Shown here: positions 23,744 through 32,821 of the stretch, in pieces | Numbering within the stretch: position 1 is the first letter of the stretch | Layout: every line of letters begins with the position of its first letter | Source of the DNA: Elusimicrobiaceae bacterium | Lineage (GTDB): Bacteria > Elusimicrobiota > Elusimicrobia > Elusimicrobiales > Elusimicrobiaceae | Reading direction: 5' to 3' | DNA length: 45,111 bases | Assembly: GCA_017534965.1 (NCBI GenBank) | Contig: JAFXVA010000005.1 | Coordinates: 1-45,111, forward strand | Made by a program: the position numbers and the translations under genes | The notes under the pieces: model-generated | Seen by the model: the letters and a program-made list of their open reading frames with translations, nothing else | What the model was told of the DNA's origin: nothing | The model's database searches: none

Positions 23744-26700
23744 TTATTTTTCCTTATTTTTATAAATCATTTCTTTAAGTTTGACATAATCTATTTTGCC
23801 TGTTCCCATTAAAGGTATTTCTTCGGTAATAATAATTTTTTTGGGAACGGCAAGTTCGCTAAGGCCACTGGCTTTAAAATCTGCAACAATATCACTACGT
23901 TTGGCATCTTTGTTAGTGGTAAACAAAATAAGTTGCTCGCCTTTTCTTTCATCAGGAATATTTACAACTGCATTCATTTTGCTAGGCCAAAGAGCATTGA
24001 TTTGGGTTTCTACGGCAGTTAAGGAAATCATTTCCCCTGCAATTTTGGCAAAGCGTTTTGCACGACCAAGGATAAAAACAAATCCGTCTTCATCAATACG
24101 CACAATATCGCCGGTATCATACCACCCCTCTTTAGGGGCCTCTAAAACACCGGGCGCACTATCACGCACATAGCCGGCCATAATATTACCCCCTTTAACA
24201 AGGAGTTTGCCCCCTTCTTCAACACCGGGTATTTTTTCAAGTTTATATTGAATACCAGGCAAAAGACGGCCCACACTGCCCCGTTTAAAGAACATTGAGG
24301 TATTAACCGCAAGAACAGGAGAAGTTTCCGTCGCACCATACCCTTCCATAATACGCAAACCAAATTGGTCATAATATTTTTGGATAGTTTCTTCTTTTAA
24401 TTTTTCTGCACCCACAACCGCTAAACGAACGGAGTAAAAATCATAAGGGTGCGCCATTTTTGCATAGCCATTAAAAAAGGTATCCGTTCCAAAAATAATA
24501 GTAGCATTTCTATCATAAATAAGTTCTGGCACAATTCTATAATGTAAAGGCGATGGATAGAAAAACACTTCAGCCCCACTTAAAATAGGCAAAAGAGTGC
24601 CAACGGTTAAACCAAAAGAATGGAAAATCGGCATAGCATTAAAAACTCTATCTCTTATACCAAAATCAAGAACACTTTTAAGCTGTAAGCAATTTGACTG
24701 AATATTTTCGTGGGTTAAAACAACTCCTTTTGGTGTGCCTTCGCTACCGGAAGTAAATAAAATTACCGCAGGATCTTTTGAAGTTACTTTACCTCTTATT
24801 TTTTTATAATAATGATGCGGGAAGTAGGAAGCAATAAAACCTGTTATTTTATCTAAAAATGTAATTTGTTTTTTAAGATCTTCCAGATAAATTAACTTTA
24901 GGCCTGCTTCTTTAAGAGCTTTTGCCGTTTCCAGCAAACCAGCTTGCGCTAAAAAAACTTTAGAGGTATAAATGTTTTTTATTTTAGCCGCTTTTGTGCA
25001 GGCAAGCATATTTTTTATACCTACGGAAAAATTTAACATACAAGGCGTAATATTAAAAGCCCTCATAGCAAAAAAAGCAACCACGCTAGAAGACATTGTC
25101 GGCATTAAAAGCCCCGCTTTACTGCCCGATTTTTGATATTTCGCAATTTGTTTGCCAAGCACAAAAACGGCTGTTAAAAATTGACCGAAAGTAAGAGGTT
25201 TAAAAGTAACATCATTTACAATTCTTTTTTGACGACCGACAAGTTCATAAGCATCTAAAAGAGTATCAAATAAAGTTTCGTGAATATTACCTGCCTCATA
25301 TTTCATATTTGCCATAAGATCATAAAGAGCTCTTGAAGTAGCTAAACGGCGTGCTTTACCTTTAATATTCTTTTTAATTTTTAAAACTTTCGGTGGTAAA
25401 ATTGTTATAGTAATTTTACTTTGTGGGCGTGTTTTTAATTGTGTGCCAAAACGCGAAAATAAAGAATATTGGCTACCTTCCAAATAAATAGGCAAAAGTT
25501 GTGCATCACTTTTATCTGCAATCATAGCAGGGCCTGGATAAATCTTCATCAAAGCACCTGTTGTTGTTATGCGCCCTTCCGGAAAAATCACCACCCTTTT
25601 ACCACTTTTAACTTCCTCAATAATAGATTTAACGGCCATCGGGTTTGTCGGGTCAATAGGAAAATATTTTACTAAGTGTAAGAAAGGTCTAACCCACCAC
25701 TTTTTGCTTACATGGGTATCTATAGCAAAATATAAACTACTAGGAATATAGACCCATAATAAAACAGCATCTAAAAATGAGGTATGGTTTGCAATTATAA
25801 GGACATTTCCTTTTAAATTCTTATAATTTTCAAGACCTATCACTTTTACGCCGTAAATAAAATTCAAAACGCGAGTCATAATCATACGAATAATGTGATG
25901 TGGTAAAAGCAAACAAATATAAATTGCAGCAAGCGCATTTACGCAAGCAATAACAGCAAAAACTGCAGGAATCGTCCAATGTAAAGCCAAAAGTAAAGCA
26001 CAAGCACCACAACCAAGAACCATAAATAAAGAATTAACAATATTATTTGTAGCAATCACGCGGGAACGCGTTTTCTCACTTGCTAAAAATTGAAGCATAG
26101 CATTTAAAGGCACAATATAAAGACCGCTGCATATAGCAAAACCAAGAATATCTATAGTAATACGTTTACCGGCAAAAGTGCTGAGAAAAGTTTTATAACT
26201 TATTGGCTCTATTGTAGAAATATAACCATTAGTTGCTAAAGCAAGATCCACTAAAAATACAGTCATTAAAAGGGCACTTATAGGCACATATTTGCTTGTA
26301 ATTTCCCCTTTAACTAAAAATTGACAAAGGACTGAACCTATTCCTATACCGCAGGAAAATAAAACATATAAAAAGGCAAGCAAATATTCATCCCCGTTTA
26401 AAATATTTTTTGCCAAAGCCGGCATTTGCCCGATTAAAGAAGTCCCTAACATCCAAAATAAAGAAATACCTAAAATACATAAAAAGATATCGTGATTTTG
26501 TTTGGCAAAGGACATATTTTTCCAAGTGCTACGCAAAAAATTTATATCAACTTTTAACTTGGGATTTGTGGCTTTTTGACGAGGAATAAATAAACTTGTC
26601 AAAAGCCCTAGGATTGCAGTTATCAAAATAACCAGCGGTAAAAATTTATCATTTAAAATAAAAGTATGTCCCAAAATATTTATTTGATTACTAGCAATAA

Positions 26701-27199
26701 CCAAAACGCCAAATATGATACCTTGTAAAACAGCCCCGTAAGTTCCCGCTTCTATAAGGCCATTACCTGCAATAAGTTGTTTTTTATTTAAAATATCCGG
26801 CAAAATACTATATTTTACAGGACCAAAGAAAGTAGATTGTGTCCCCATTAAAAAAAGAACAAATAAAAGCAAAGATATATTTGTTGTTAAGAAACCAAAA
26901 CCGGCAAGCAAAGCAATTAATACTTCGGCCAATTTGGCAATTTTAATTAATTTATCTTTGCTAAATTTATCGGCAAGTTCACCTGCTATGGCGGAAAACA
27001 AAAAATATGGCAACATAAACAAAGCCACCGCCAAAGAAGTTACAACAGGTTTACTTTCAGCACTCATGGTTACAACTTTATAAGTAACAAAAGTCGCTAG
27101 GGCATTACGAAAAAAATTATCGTTAAAAGCACCTAAATACTGAGTGCAAAATAAAGAAAAGAAAGCACGATTAAAAAAAGTTTTAAGTAGGGATAGCAT
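23744..27199 (-). CDS. LplT-PlsC-acyl-AMP ligase triple fusion (Aas type)
   Basis: This 1151-aa protein joins three units. Residues 1 to about 430 are an MFS transporter of the LplT lysophospholipid-flippase type (CTQYLGAFNDNFFRNA near the start). About 440-640 is a PlsC/1-acyl-glycerophosphate-type acyltransferase with an intact HX4D motif (H472-TSFL-D477) and FPEGRITTTG. About 680-1150 is an acyl-AMP ligase with FTSGSEGTPKG (about 811), YGATETSP, WYDTGDIVRIDEDG and the Lys motif GTGKIDY. E. coli Aas plus LplT performs uptake and re-acylation of lysophospholipids, so this one polypeptide could import, activate and acylate. The gene is 3 bases after marR and leads the lipid operon. Confidence 0.93.
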   Translation of the reverse strand: MLSLLKTFFNRAFFSLFCTQYLGAFNDNFFRNALATFVTYKVVTMSAESKPVVTSLAVALFMLPYFLFSAIAGELADKFSKDKLIKIAKLAEVLIALLAGFGFLTTNISLLLFVLFLMGTQSTFFGPVKYSILPDILNKKQLIAGNGLIEAGTYGAVLQGIIFGVLVIASNQINILGHTFILNDKFLPLVILITAILGLLTSLFIPRQKATNPKLKVDINFLRSTWKNMSFAKQNHDIFLCILGISLFWMLGTSLIGQMPALAKNILNGDEYLLAFLYVLFSCGIGIGSVLCQFLVKGEITSKYVPISALLMTVFLVDLALATNGYISTIEPISYKTFLSTFAGKRITIDILGFAICSGLYIVPLNAMLQFLASEKTRSRVIATNNIVNSLFMVLGCGACALLLALHWTIPAVFAVIACVNALAAIYICLLLPHHIIRMIMTRVLNFIYGVKVIGLENYKNLKGNVLIIANHTSFLDAVLLWVYIPSSLYFAIDTHVSKKWWVRPFLHLVKYFPIDPTNPMAVKSIIEEVKSGKRVVIFPEGRITTTGALMKIYPGPAMIADKSDAQLLPIYLEGSQYSLFSRFGTQLKTRPQSKITITILPPKVLKIKKNIKGKARRLATSRALYDLMANMKYEAGNIHETLFDTLLDAYELVGRQKRIVNDVTFKPLTFGQFLTAVFVLGKQIAKYQKSGSKAGLLMPTMSSSVVAFFAMRAFNITPCMLNFSVGIKNMLACTKAAKIKNIYTSKVFLAQAGLLETAKALKEAGLKLIYLEDLKKQITFLDKITGFIASYFPHHYYKKIRGKVTSKDPAVILFTSGSEGTPKGVVLTHENIQSNCLQLKSVLDFGIRDRVFNAMPIFHSFGLTVGTLLPILSGAEVFFYPSPLHYRIVPELIYDRNATIIFGTDTFFNGYAKMAHPYDFYSVRLAVVGAEKLKEETIQKYYDQFGLRIMEGYGATETSPVLAVNTSMFFKRGSVGRLLPGIQYKLEKIPGVEEGGKLLVKGGNIMAGYVRDSAPGVLEAPKEGWYDTGDIVRIDEDGFVFILGRAKRFAKIAGEMISLTAVETQINALWPSKMNAVVNIPDERKGEQLILFTTNKDAKRSDIVADFKASGLSELAVPKKIIITEEIPLMGTGKIDYVKLKEMIYKNKEK

Positions 27200-27202
27200 T
27201 GT

Positions 27203-27691
27203 TTATTTCTCCTTTTGTAAAGCAAAAAGCCAATTATTTAATATTTTTTCTGTAGAAGTGCGGTCTTTAGAGGGTATTTTTTCTGTCAAAGAACGCACAA
27301 GTTTATCATAACCGGGCCAAACTTTATCTATAAGATTTTGGCCTTTTTTAGTTATACAAATTATATTTTCTCTGCGGCTGATTGGATTTGTTTGGCGGGT
27401 AATCAAACCCGTTTTGACAGATTTTTCAACAAGTTTTGTTATATTACTTGCCGAAGCAATTAAATGGTTTGAAATATCTGCCTGTTTTAACCCTTTACCC
27501 TTATTGCGATAAGCAACCAACATAAGCAAATTAAACTGAACGGCAGATAAATTATAACTTGCTAAATAAGATTCCACTTTGGCTTGTAAAACATTATAAA
27601 TCAAAGCAAGCACATAAGTAATATTTTCGTATTTACGCCCTTTGGCAGGATTAATGCCATAGGAAGTTAAATCGTTCTTAATAGTTTCCAT
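27203..27691 (-). CDS. MarR-family regulator of the lipid operon
   Basis: The 162-aa protein shows the MarR winged-helix layout: LSAVQFNLLMLVAYRNKGKG, then the recognition helix segment ADISNHLIASASNITKLVEK and the wing TGLITRQTNPISRRENIICI. MarR proteins often bind phenolic or lipid-like ligands and repress their own operon. It is the first gene, 3 bases before the LplT-PlsC-ligase gene. A 15-bp inverted repeat between its own -35 and -10 is a likely operator, implying autorepression. Confidence 0.9.
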   Translation of the reverse strand: METIKNDLTSYGINPAKGRKYENITYVLALIYNVLQAKVESYLASYNLSAVQFNLLMLVAYRNKGKGLKQADISNHLIASASNITKLVEKSVKTGLITRQTNPISRRENIICITKKGQNLIDKVWPGYDKLVRSLTEKIPSKDRTSTEKILNNWLFALQKEK

Positions 27692-27697
27692 ATAAAT

Positions 27698-27726
27698 ATT
27701 TTACTAAGAAACTATTTCTTTGTCAA
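27698..27726 (-). promoter_or_regulatory. promoter and candidate MarR operator, leaderless marR transcript
   Basis: On the minus strand TTGACA (27726-27721) and TAAAAT (27703-27698) are separated by 17 bases. The spacer holds the inverted repeat AAGAAA-CTA-TTTCTT (plus strand 27706-27720), so a bound repressor would block RNA polymerase. The -10 ends 6 bases before the ATG at 27691, and no ribosome site is present, so the mRNA is probably leaderless. Confidence 0.75.
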
Positions 27727-27764
27727 CCATTATTAAAAGTTTTTGAAATTTATATTTTATTTTT

Positions 27765-27819
27765 TTGACATCATGCTTAACAACTGGTATAATTTATTTA
27801 TATAGCACACATTGTGCTA
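27765..27819 (+). promoter_or_regulatory. consensus sigma-70 promoter and palindromic operator before tetR
   Basis: TTGACA at 27765-27770 and TATAAT at 27788-27793 match consensus fully with a 17-base spacer. The perfect inverted repeat TAGCACA-CAT-TGTGCTA (27803-27819) covers the expected start region just downstream, a position where a TetR-type repressor would block transcription. AGGAG at 27831-27835 is upstream of the ATG at 27849, a long spacing of 13 bases. Confidence 0.8.
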
Positions 27820-27848
27820 CATAAACAAATAGGAGAACAATACCTTAT

Positions 27849-28472
27849 ATGTCTTATTCCCAAGGGACTAAACTACAAGATAAAATTTCACAAGAAATTA
27901 TTGATTGTGTAAGTAAAATGGTCTATAAGGAAGGTTCAACAGGTATAAGTGTCCGCTCTGTATTAAAAGAACTTCATATTACTAACCGCGTTTTTTATAA
28001 CAGATTCAAAAATATTGATGAGGTTTTGTTAATCATCTCTCAAAGAATTGTTAAAGAAATGCGCCAAAGCATTTTAACCCCTTATGATGAAAAACACAAC
28101 TACCATCAATATATAATAAACATAGCAACAAATGTGCTGGTAAAAACTTACGAAGTAAAAAATAACTTTAGTGATTATATGTTTATTAGTGATATTTTAA
28201 ATAAAGTAAATAAAGAATGGTGGGTAGAACATATTGTTGTTATTTTAAATTACGGAGTAAAAAACGGCTTTTTAAAACCTGTAAATACTGAAGATATTAG
28301 TTATGCTATTTGGTGTTTCTGCAGGGGTTTTAATGTGGATGCTATTAAAGGAAAGCTAGACTTAAATGAAGCTTTAAAAATCTTTAAGGTTGCTTTTACG
28401 GCCTTTATTGACGGACTTACTTTAAATAAAGACCCTCGTCCGCTTTTAAAAACAAAAGGGAAAAATATATAA
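27849..28472 (+). CDS. TetR/AcrR-family regulator
   Basis: The 207-aa protein has an N-terminal TetR helix-turn-helix (ISVRSVLKELHITNRVFYNRFKNIDEVLLII, about 36-66) and an all-helical ligand domain of typical size. It is divergent from marR and lies 14 bases before the second PlsC-ligase gene, which it probably controls. The perfect palindrome at 27803-27819 is the likely binding site. The ligand is unknown; acyl-CoA or fatty-acid ligands are common for TetR regulators next to lipid genes. Confidence 0.88.
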   Translation: MSYSQGTKLQDKISQEIIDCVSKMVYKEGSTGISVRSVLKELHITNRVFYNRFKNIDEVLLIISQRIVKEMRQSILTPYDEKHNYHQYIINIATNVLVKTYEVKNNFSDYMFISDILNKVNKEWWVEHIVVILNYGVKNGFLKPVNTEDISYAIWCFCRGFNVDAIKGKLDLNEALKIFKVAFTAFIDGLTLNKDPRPLLKTKGKNI

Positions 28473-28486
28473 ATTAAGGAAAAATT

Positions 28487-30832
28487 ATGAAAAATTTAAC
28501 AAACTTATTTTGCAGTAAAAATTTAATAACCATTGGAATACTTGCATTAGCAAGCATCATTATCCTGTGGGGGTTCGGTGTTGAACTTACAAAGGCCTGC
28601 AGTATTATTATACTGGCTTTAGCAGTGTTAATCGGTGCTTTATGGATTCATCACCCGGAAAGAATGGTCCGCTCTTTAGTTTATACTTATTTAAACTTGT
28701 TCTATAATATTAAAATTAAAGGTAAAGAAAACTTTAAAAAAGCAAAAGGGGCAACCTTAATTATTGCAAATAATAACTCTTTCTTAGACCCTTTAATCTT
28801 AGCTACCTATTTACCTAAAGATGTTATGTTCCTTGTAGATAGCAATATCGCAAAACGCTTTTGGGTGCGCCAGGCCTTAAAATTTGTAAACCACTTAGCC
28901 GTTGATAATACAAATCCTATGGCCTTAAAAACCATTTTAAATGAACTTAAAAAAGGCAAAAAAATTGTGCTTTTCCCAGAAGGCAGAATGAACACCGTTG
29001 GCGGTATTATGAAAATTTATAAAGGCCCTGCTATGCTTGCAGAAAAATCCGGCGCACAAATTTTGCCTATTTATATTCAAAACACTCAATATAGCAGATT
29101 TTCTTACTTCGGCAGAAAATTAAGACATCGCCCACACTTACACTTTATTGTTTCCGTATGGCCACCGCGCGAATGGGATTTTGACCAAAATAAACCCACC
29201 CAAGAAGGTCGCAAATACGGCTATGCAGAAGATAAAATTTTTGACCTTTTAAATGAAATGCGCATGAGCAGTTTTGATACCGATTGCACCCTTTTTGAAG
29301 CTATGCTTGAAGGTTCTAAACTTGCAAGAAAAAAATCCCGCGCTTTAGAAGATGCAACCCGCAAACCGGCAAGTTTTAGAAAACTTATTATTGCCTCTTT
29401 CTTACTCGGTAAAAAATTTGCGAAGATGACAAAAGAAGGCGAGTATGTCGGCGTAATGCTTCCTAACTTAAATGTAACGGTGTTTACAATTTTTGGTCTT
29501 TTTGCTTATGGCAGAGTTGTTGCAATGATAAACTTTACTTCAGGTAAAAGAAATGTAATTTCCGCCGTTAGAGCAGCAAAAATTAAAAAAGTTATTACCT
29601 CTAAAGCTTTTATTGAAAAAATGCAATTTGACTTTTTAATAGAAGCTTTAAAAGAAGAAAAAATTAAAATTATTTATTTGGAAGATATTAATGAAACCGT
29701 TAATATTATTGATAAACTTGGTGCTGTTGTAAAGAGTTTGGCACCTAACTTCTTCCACGATAAATACACAAAAAATCAAACGGCAGATTCCCCCGCAGTT
29801 GTTTTATATACCAGCGGTTCTGAAGGAACCCCTAAAGGTGTTGTTTTAAGCCATAGAAACTTAAATATTAACCGCTATCAATTAACCGGTGCTTTATTCT
29901 TAGATTTTAGAGATAAATTCTTTAATGCCTTACCGATGTTCCATAGTTTTGGGCTTGGTATCGGAACAATAGCTCCGCTTTTGATGGGGGCTTCTACCTT
30001 CCTTTATCCAACCCCTTTACACTATAAAGTTATTCCTGAACTTATTTATGATAGAAACGCAACTATCGCTTTTGGAACAGATACTTTCTTTAATGCTTAT
30101 TGTAAAAATGCCCATCCGTTTGATTTCTACTCTTTAAGATATGCAGGTGTCGGCGGGGAAAAATTAAAAGATGAAACCTTTAAGGTTTGCTCTGAAAAAA
30201 TGGGGGTTAGACTTGTTGAAGGTTACGGCGCAACGGAATGTTCCCCCCTTATTGCAGTGGATACACAACTTTATTTTAAACGCGGCACTGTTGGCAGATT
30301 ATTGCCCGGTATGGAATGTAAAATAAAGAAAATTGAAGGCGTTGAAAAAGGCGGAGAGCTTATCTTGAAAGGCGGAAACCTTATGCTTGGTTATTTAAGA
30401 GAAAATAACCCCGGTGTAATTGAGCCCTTAAAAAACGGCTGGTATGAAACAGGGGATATTGTGGAAATTGATGAACAGGGCTTTATTTCAATTAAAGGCA
30501 GAGCAAAAAGATTTGCCAAAATTGCCGGCGAAATGGTTTCTTTAACTTCTGTAGAACAGGCCTTAAAAGAAATCTGGCCAGAATATGAACACGCTGTTTT
30601 AAGACTGCCCGATGCTAAACGCGGTGAACAACTTTTTGCTTACACTACCAATCCAAAACCGGATATGCAACAATTACAGGAAGGGTTTAAAAAACTTGGT
30701 TATAGTGAACTTTGGACGCCTAAAACAGTTAAGCACTTAGAAGAAATTCTTTTGACCGGAACCGGCAAATATGACTATATTAAAATGGAAGAAAAAGCCA
30801 AAGCAGAACTGGCTAAAACAGCGAAAGCATAA
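28487..30832 (+). CDS. PlsC-like/acyl-AMP ligase fusion with altered HX4D motif
   Basis: The 781-aa protein is a paralogue of the 1151-aa fusion at 23744-27199 but lacks the transporter, keeping only two N-terminal membrane segments (about 12-55) that align with the last part of it. In the acyltransferase domain (about 70-260) the catalytic His of HX4D is Asn: NNNSFLD, N96 with D101, whereas the paralogue reads NHTSFLD. The FPEGRMNTVG motif remains. The ligase domain (about 300-775) is intact: YTSGSEGTPKG, GYGATECSPL, WYETGDIVEIDEQG and GTGKYDY. It may work mainly as an acyl-ACP or acyl-CoA ligase. It is co-transcribed with tetR and ends before a strong terminator. Confidence 0.92.
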   Translation: MKNLTNLFCSKNLITIGILALASIIILWGFGVELTKACSIIILALAVLIGALWIHHPERMVRSLVYTYLNLFYNIKIKGKENFKKAKGATLIIANNNSFLDPLILATYLPKDVMFLVDSNIAKRFWVRQALKFVNHLAVDNTNPMALKTILNELKKGKKIVLFPEGRMNTVGGIMKIYKGPAMLAEKSGAQILPIYIQNTQYSRFSYFGRKLRHRPHLHFIVSVWPPREWDFDQNKPTQEGRKYGYAEDKIFDLLNEMRMSSFDTDCTLFEAMLEGSKLARKKSRALEDATRKPASFRKLIIASFLLGKKFAKMTKEGEYVGVMLPNLNVTVFTIFGLFAYGRVVAMINFTSGKRNVISAVRAAKIKKVITSKAFIEKMQFDFLIEALKEEKIKIIYLEDINETVNIIDKLGAVVKSLAPNFFHDKYTKNQTADSPAVVLYTSGSEGTPKGVVLSHRNLNINRYQLTGALFLDFRDKFFNALPMFHSFGLGIGTIAPLLMGASTFLYPTPLHYKVIPELIYDRNATIAFGTDTFFNAYCKNAHPFDFYSLRYAGVGGEKLKDETFKVCSEKMGVRLVEGYGATECSPLIAVDTQLYFKRGTVGRLLPGMECKIKKIEGVEKGGELILKGGNLMLGYLRENNPGVIEPLKNGWYETGDIVEIDEQGFISIKGRAKRFAKIAGEMVSLTSVEQALKEIWPEYEHAVLRLPDAKRGEQLFAYTTNPKPDMQQLQEGFKKLGYSELWTPKTVKHLEEILLTGTGKYDYIKMEEKAKAELAKTAKA

Positions 30833-30845
30833 AATTACATAATGT

Positions 30846-30877
30846 AAAAAGCCCCGTCTAAATAACGGGGCTTTTTT
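30846..30877. terminator. bidirectional intrinsic terminator
   Basis: GCCCCGT (30851-30857) pairs with ACGGGGC (30865-30871) around loop CTAAATA, flanked by AAAAA on the left and TTTTTT on the right. It serves both the plus-strand ligase gene and the convergent minus-strand operon ending at 30894. Confidence 0.9.
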
Positions 30878-30893
30878 ATTTGGGTTAAAACAC

Positions 30894-31307
30894 TTATAAA
30901 TCAGCTTTTTCTATTAAAGAGCAGGCCTTTTCTATATCATCAACAACCAAAAATATTCTTGCTTGGGTATCTTCAACTGCGGCAGAATAAATATTATTAA
31001 TATTTATTTTATTTTCTCCAAGTAGTTTGGATAGTTTAAATAAAAAGCCGACTCTGTTTTTTGCTTGCAGACAAAGAGCATCTGTTCTTATTGCCGTATA
31101 GCCATTTTTAGCAATAAGAGATGGTAAGTTTACATCTTTTTCCCCGGCTATTACAAATTTAACAACGGCTGATTCATAGCGAACATCAGAAGATATACCC
31201 ACAATATCAAGCCCGGCATCGGCTATCATTTTGGAAAAGCGTTCCAAAGAACCGGGTTCGTTAACCAAAAACACGCTATATTGAATTACTCTTGATATTT
31301 TAGTCAT
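30894..31307 (-). CDS. tandem ACT-domain protein
   Basis: The 137-aa protein consists of two ACT domains: YSVFLVNEPGSLERFSKMIA (about 10-70) and the second beginning NRVGFLFKLSKLLGENKINI (about 83-137). ACT domains bind small molecules, usually amino acids, and regulate enzymes. Stand-alone double-ACT proteins of this size are common and mostly uncharacterised. It is the last gene of the kinase-rsmD operon, one base after the TM0106-type gene, with no evident link to it. Confidence 0.88.
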   Translation of the reverse strand: MTKISRVIQYSVFLVNEPGSLERFSKMIADAGLDIVGISSDVRYESAVVKFVIAGEKDVNLPSLIAKNGYTAIRTDALCLQAKNRVGFLFKLSKLLGENKININNIYSAAVEDTQARIFLVVDDIEKACSLIEKADL

Positions 31308-31308
31308 T

Positions 31309-32811
31309 TTATTTTACCTCTATAATCTCAGTTTGTTTTAAATAATCTTCTATATATAACATAGCGATACAATCATCTTCGTTATACATTAAAACTTTAC
31401 TAAGCAGGTTTTCATCCCCTTCAGTAAGCCATTTAGTAAAGTATACCATACTATCCATCGCCCCGCAATCATCTTGACGCCAATGAAAACCAAAAGCAGG
31501 GGCAGCCGCCTTTAAAGAAAGACTGGGCGATGGAAAATAAAAAGCTTTTTCCATAACTACTTTTAAGTCTATACAAGCACTTATTAATTTTTGTAAATCT
31601 TCACTAATAGCGGGATATTTTGAGCAAAGTTCCTTCATTTTTTTAACTTCATATTCTGTCCAATGATATAAAGCTGCTTTTTGGGGCTCGCCCATATAAT
31701 TGGCAAATTCTTTAAAAATTTTTTCTTCTTCAGCTTCTGATTTTGCGATAAAAGAAACAAATTTCCCCGCCTCTTTATCCCAAACACCTATTAAATAAAC
31801 AAAAGAACGGGTATCTTTTGTAAATGTTTCCGTAGTTTCAAAATCAAAATATAAATTGCGTTCTTTGGGGGGCAACGGGAAAAGACCTTTTTGCTTTAAA
31901 ATCGGTTTATTATAATGATAAGCCAAAGCGTGATAATAAACATCTTGGGCAATATTACTTTTATGGTCCGGGTCAAATAAAAGTTCTTTAATTTTATCAA
32001 GACCGGCATTAAAAACATCTTCGTAAGTGTTAATTTTATTTTCTCTTAAAATTGCTCTTTGGGCAGAATTTAAATGAGGTAGCAAAACTAAATCCTTTTT
32101 ATCAAAAACATATTTATTGGCATATACTCTCCAAGGCGAAAGAGCGGCCTTTGGCGGTTTTTCTGTTTCTGGCACAAAAGAACCTTCTTTTATGGCTTGC
32201 CATTCAAGTAAATGTTTTTTTACTCTTTCTTCAAGACGAATACAATCAAGCATTTGTTCTTTACTTTTAAAAATAAATAAGGCCTTTGGCTCTTGATAAT
32301 TTTGTATTTTATTTAAAATAGAACAAAGTAAAGCTGTTTGCATGGCATAATGTTCCTTCATACTGCCGGCGCGTTTTAATTGAACTATTTGATAATGATA
32401 AGGACCAAAAACACTTTGCCCTTGTGGCACTTTTTTAAGTAAATTTACAGAACCATAACAGCCAAATTCGCCACTTAAATCCCAAAGGTTTGCGCCGATA
32501 ATGCCTTCCACCCCTTGAGCCATGGCTTCAAGAGTTTGTTTAAAGCGTTCTGCTTCACTTGAAGCATTTATTATAGTAGTTGTCGCACAATGTTCGTGTA
32601 TCCAAGAATCCCGGATATCCCTATCAGTTTTGCTGCGTAAATCTTCATATAAATTATCTTCTTTTACGGCTTCTTCTTTAGGAGCGTGATAATTGCACCA
32701 AAGACCGAAAGGATCTTGTAAAAGCAAAAAGAATTTACCGGCATTAAAATCTTGTTGACTTGGTGTTCTGCCTGCACTAAATTTATCAAAAATATCTTCT
32801 ACTAAACTCAT
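31309..32811 (-). CDS. TM0106-type RecB-like/RNase H-like nuclease, N-terminal half degenerate
   Basis: The 500-aa protein matches the TM0106 layout: an N-terminal PD-(D/E)XK-like half and a C-terminal YprB-type RNase H-like exonuclease. The C-terminal half is intact (YFDFETTETFTKDTRSFVYL, LYHWTEYEVKKM, SLSLKAAAPAFGF, YNEDDCIAML). In the N-terminal half the expected acidic residues look replaced: GSVNLL has N123 where Asp is usual, and IVQLK has Q144 before K146 instead of D/E. The usual Cys cluster before the middle region is also missing. It likely processes nucleic acid ends through the RNase H-like domain. It lies in an operon with another PD-(D/E)XK nuclease. Confidence 0.85.
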   Translation of the reverse strand: MSLVEDIFDKFSAGRTPSQQDFNAGKFFLLLQDPFGLWCNYHAPKEEAVKEDNLYEDLRSKTDRDIRDSWIHEHCATTTIINASSEAERFKQTLEAMAQGVEGIIGANLWDLSGEFGCYGSVNLLKKVPQGQSVFGPYHYQIVQLKRAGSMKEHYAMQTALLCSILNKIQNYQEPKALFIFKSKEQMLDCIRLEERVKKHLLEWQAIKEGSFVPETEKPPKAALSPWRVYANKYVFDKKDLVLLPHLNSAQRAILRENKINTYEDVFNAGLDKIKELLFDPDHKSNIAQDVYYHALAYHYNKPILKQKGLFPLPPKERNLYFDFETTETFTKDTRSFVYLIGVWDKEAGKFVSFIAKSEAEEEKIFKEFANYMGEPQKAALYHWTEYEVKKMKELCSKYPAISEDLQKLISACIDLKVVMEKAFYFPSPSLSLKAAAPAFGFHWRQDDCGAMDSMVYFTKWLTEGDENLLSKVLMYNEDDCIAMLYIEDYLKQTEIIEVK

Positions 32812-32821
32812 AAAATACTTC

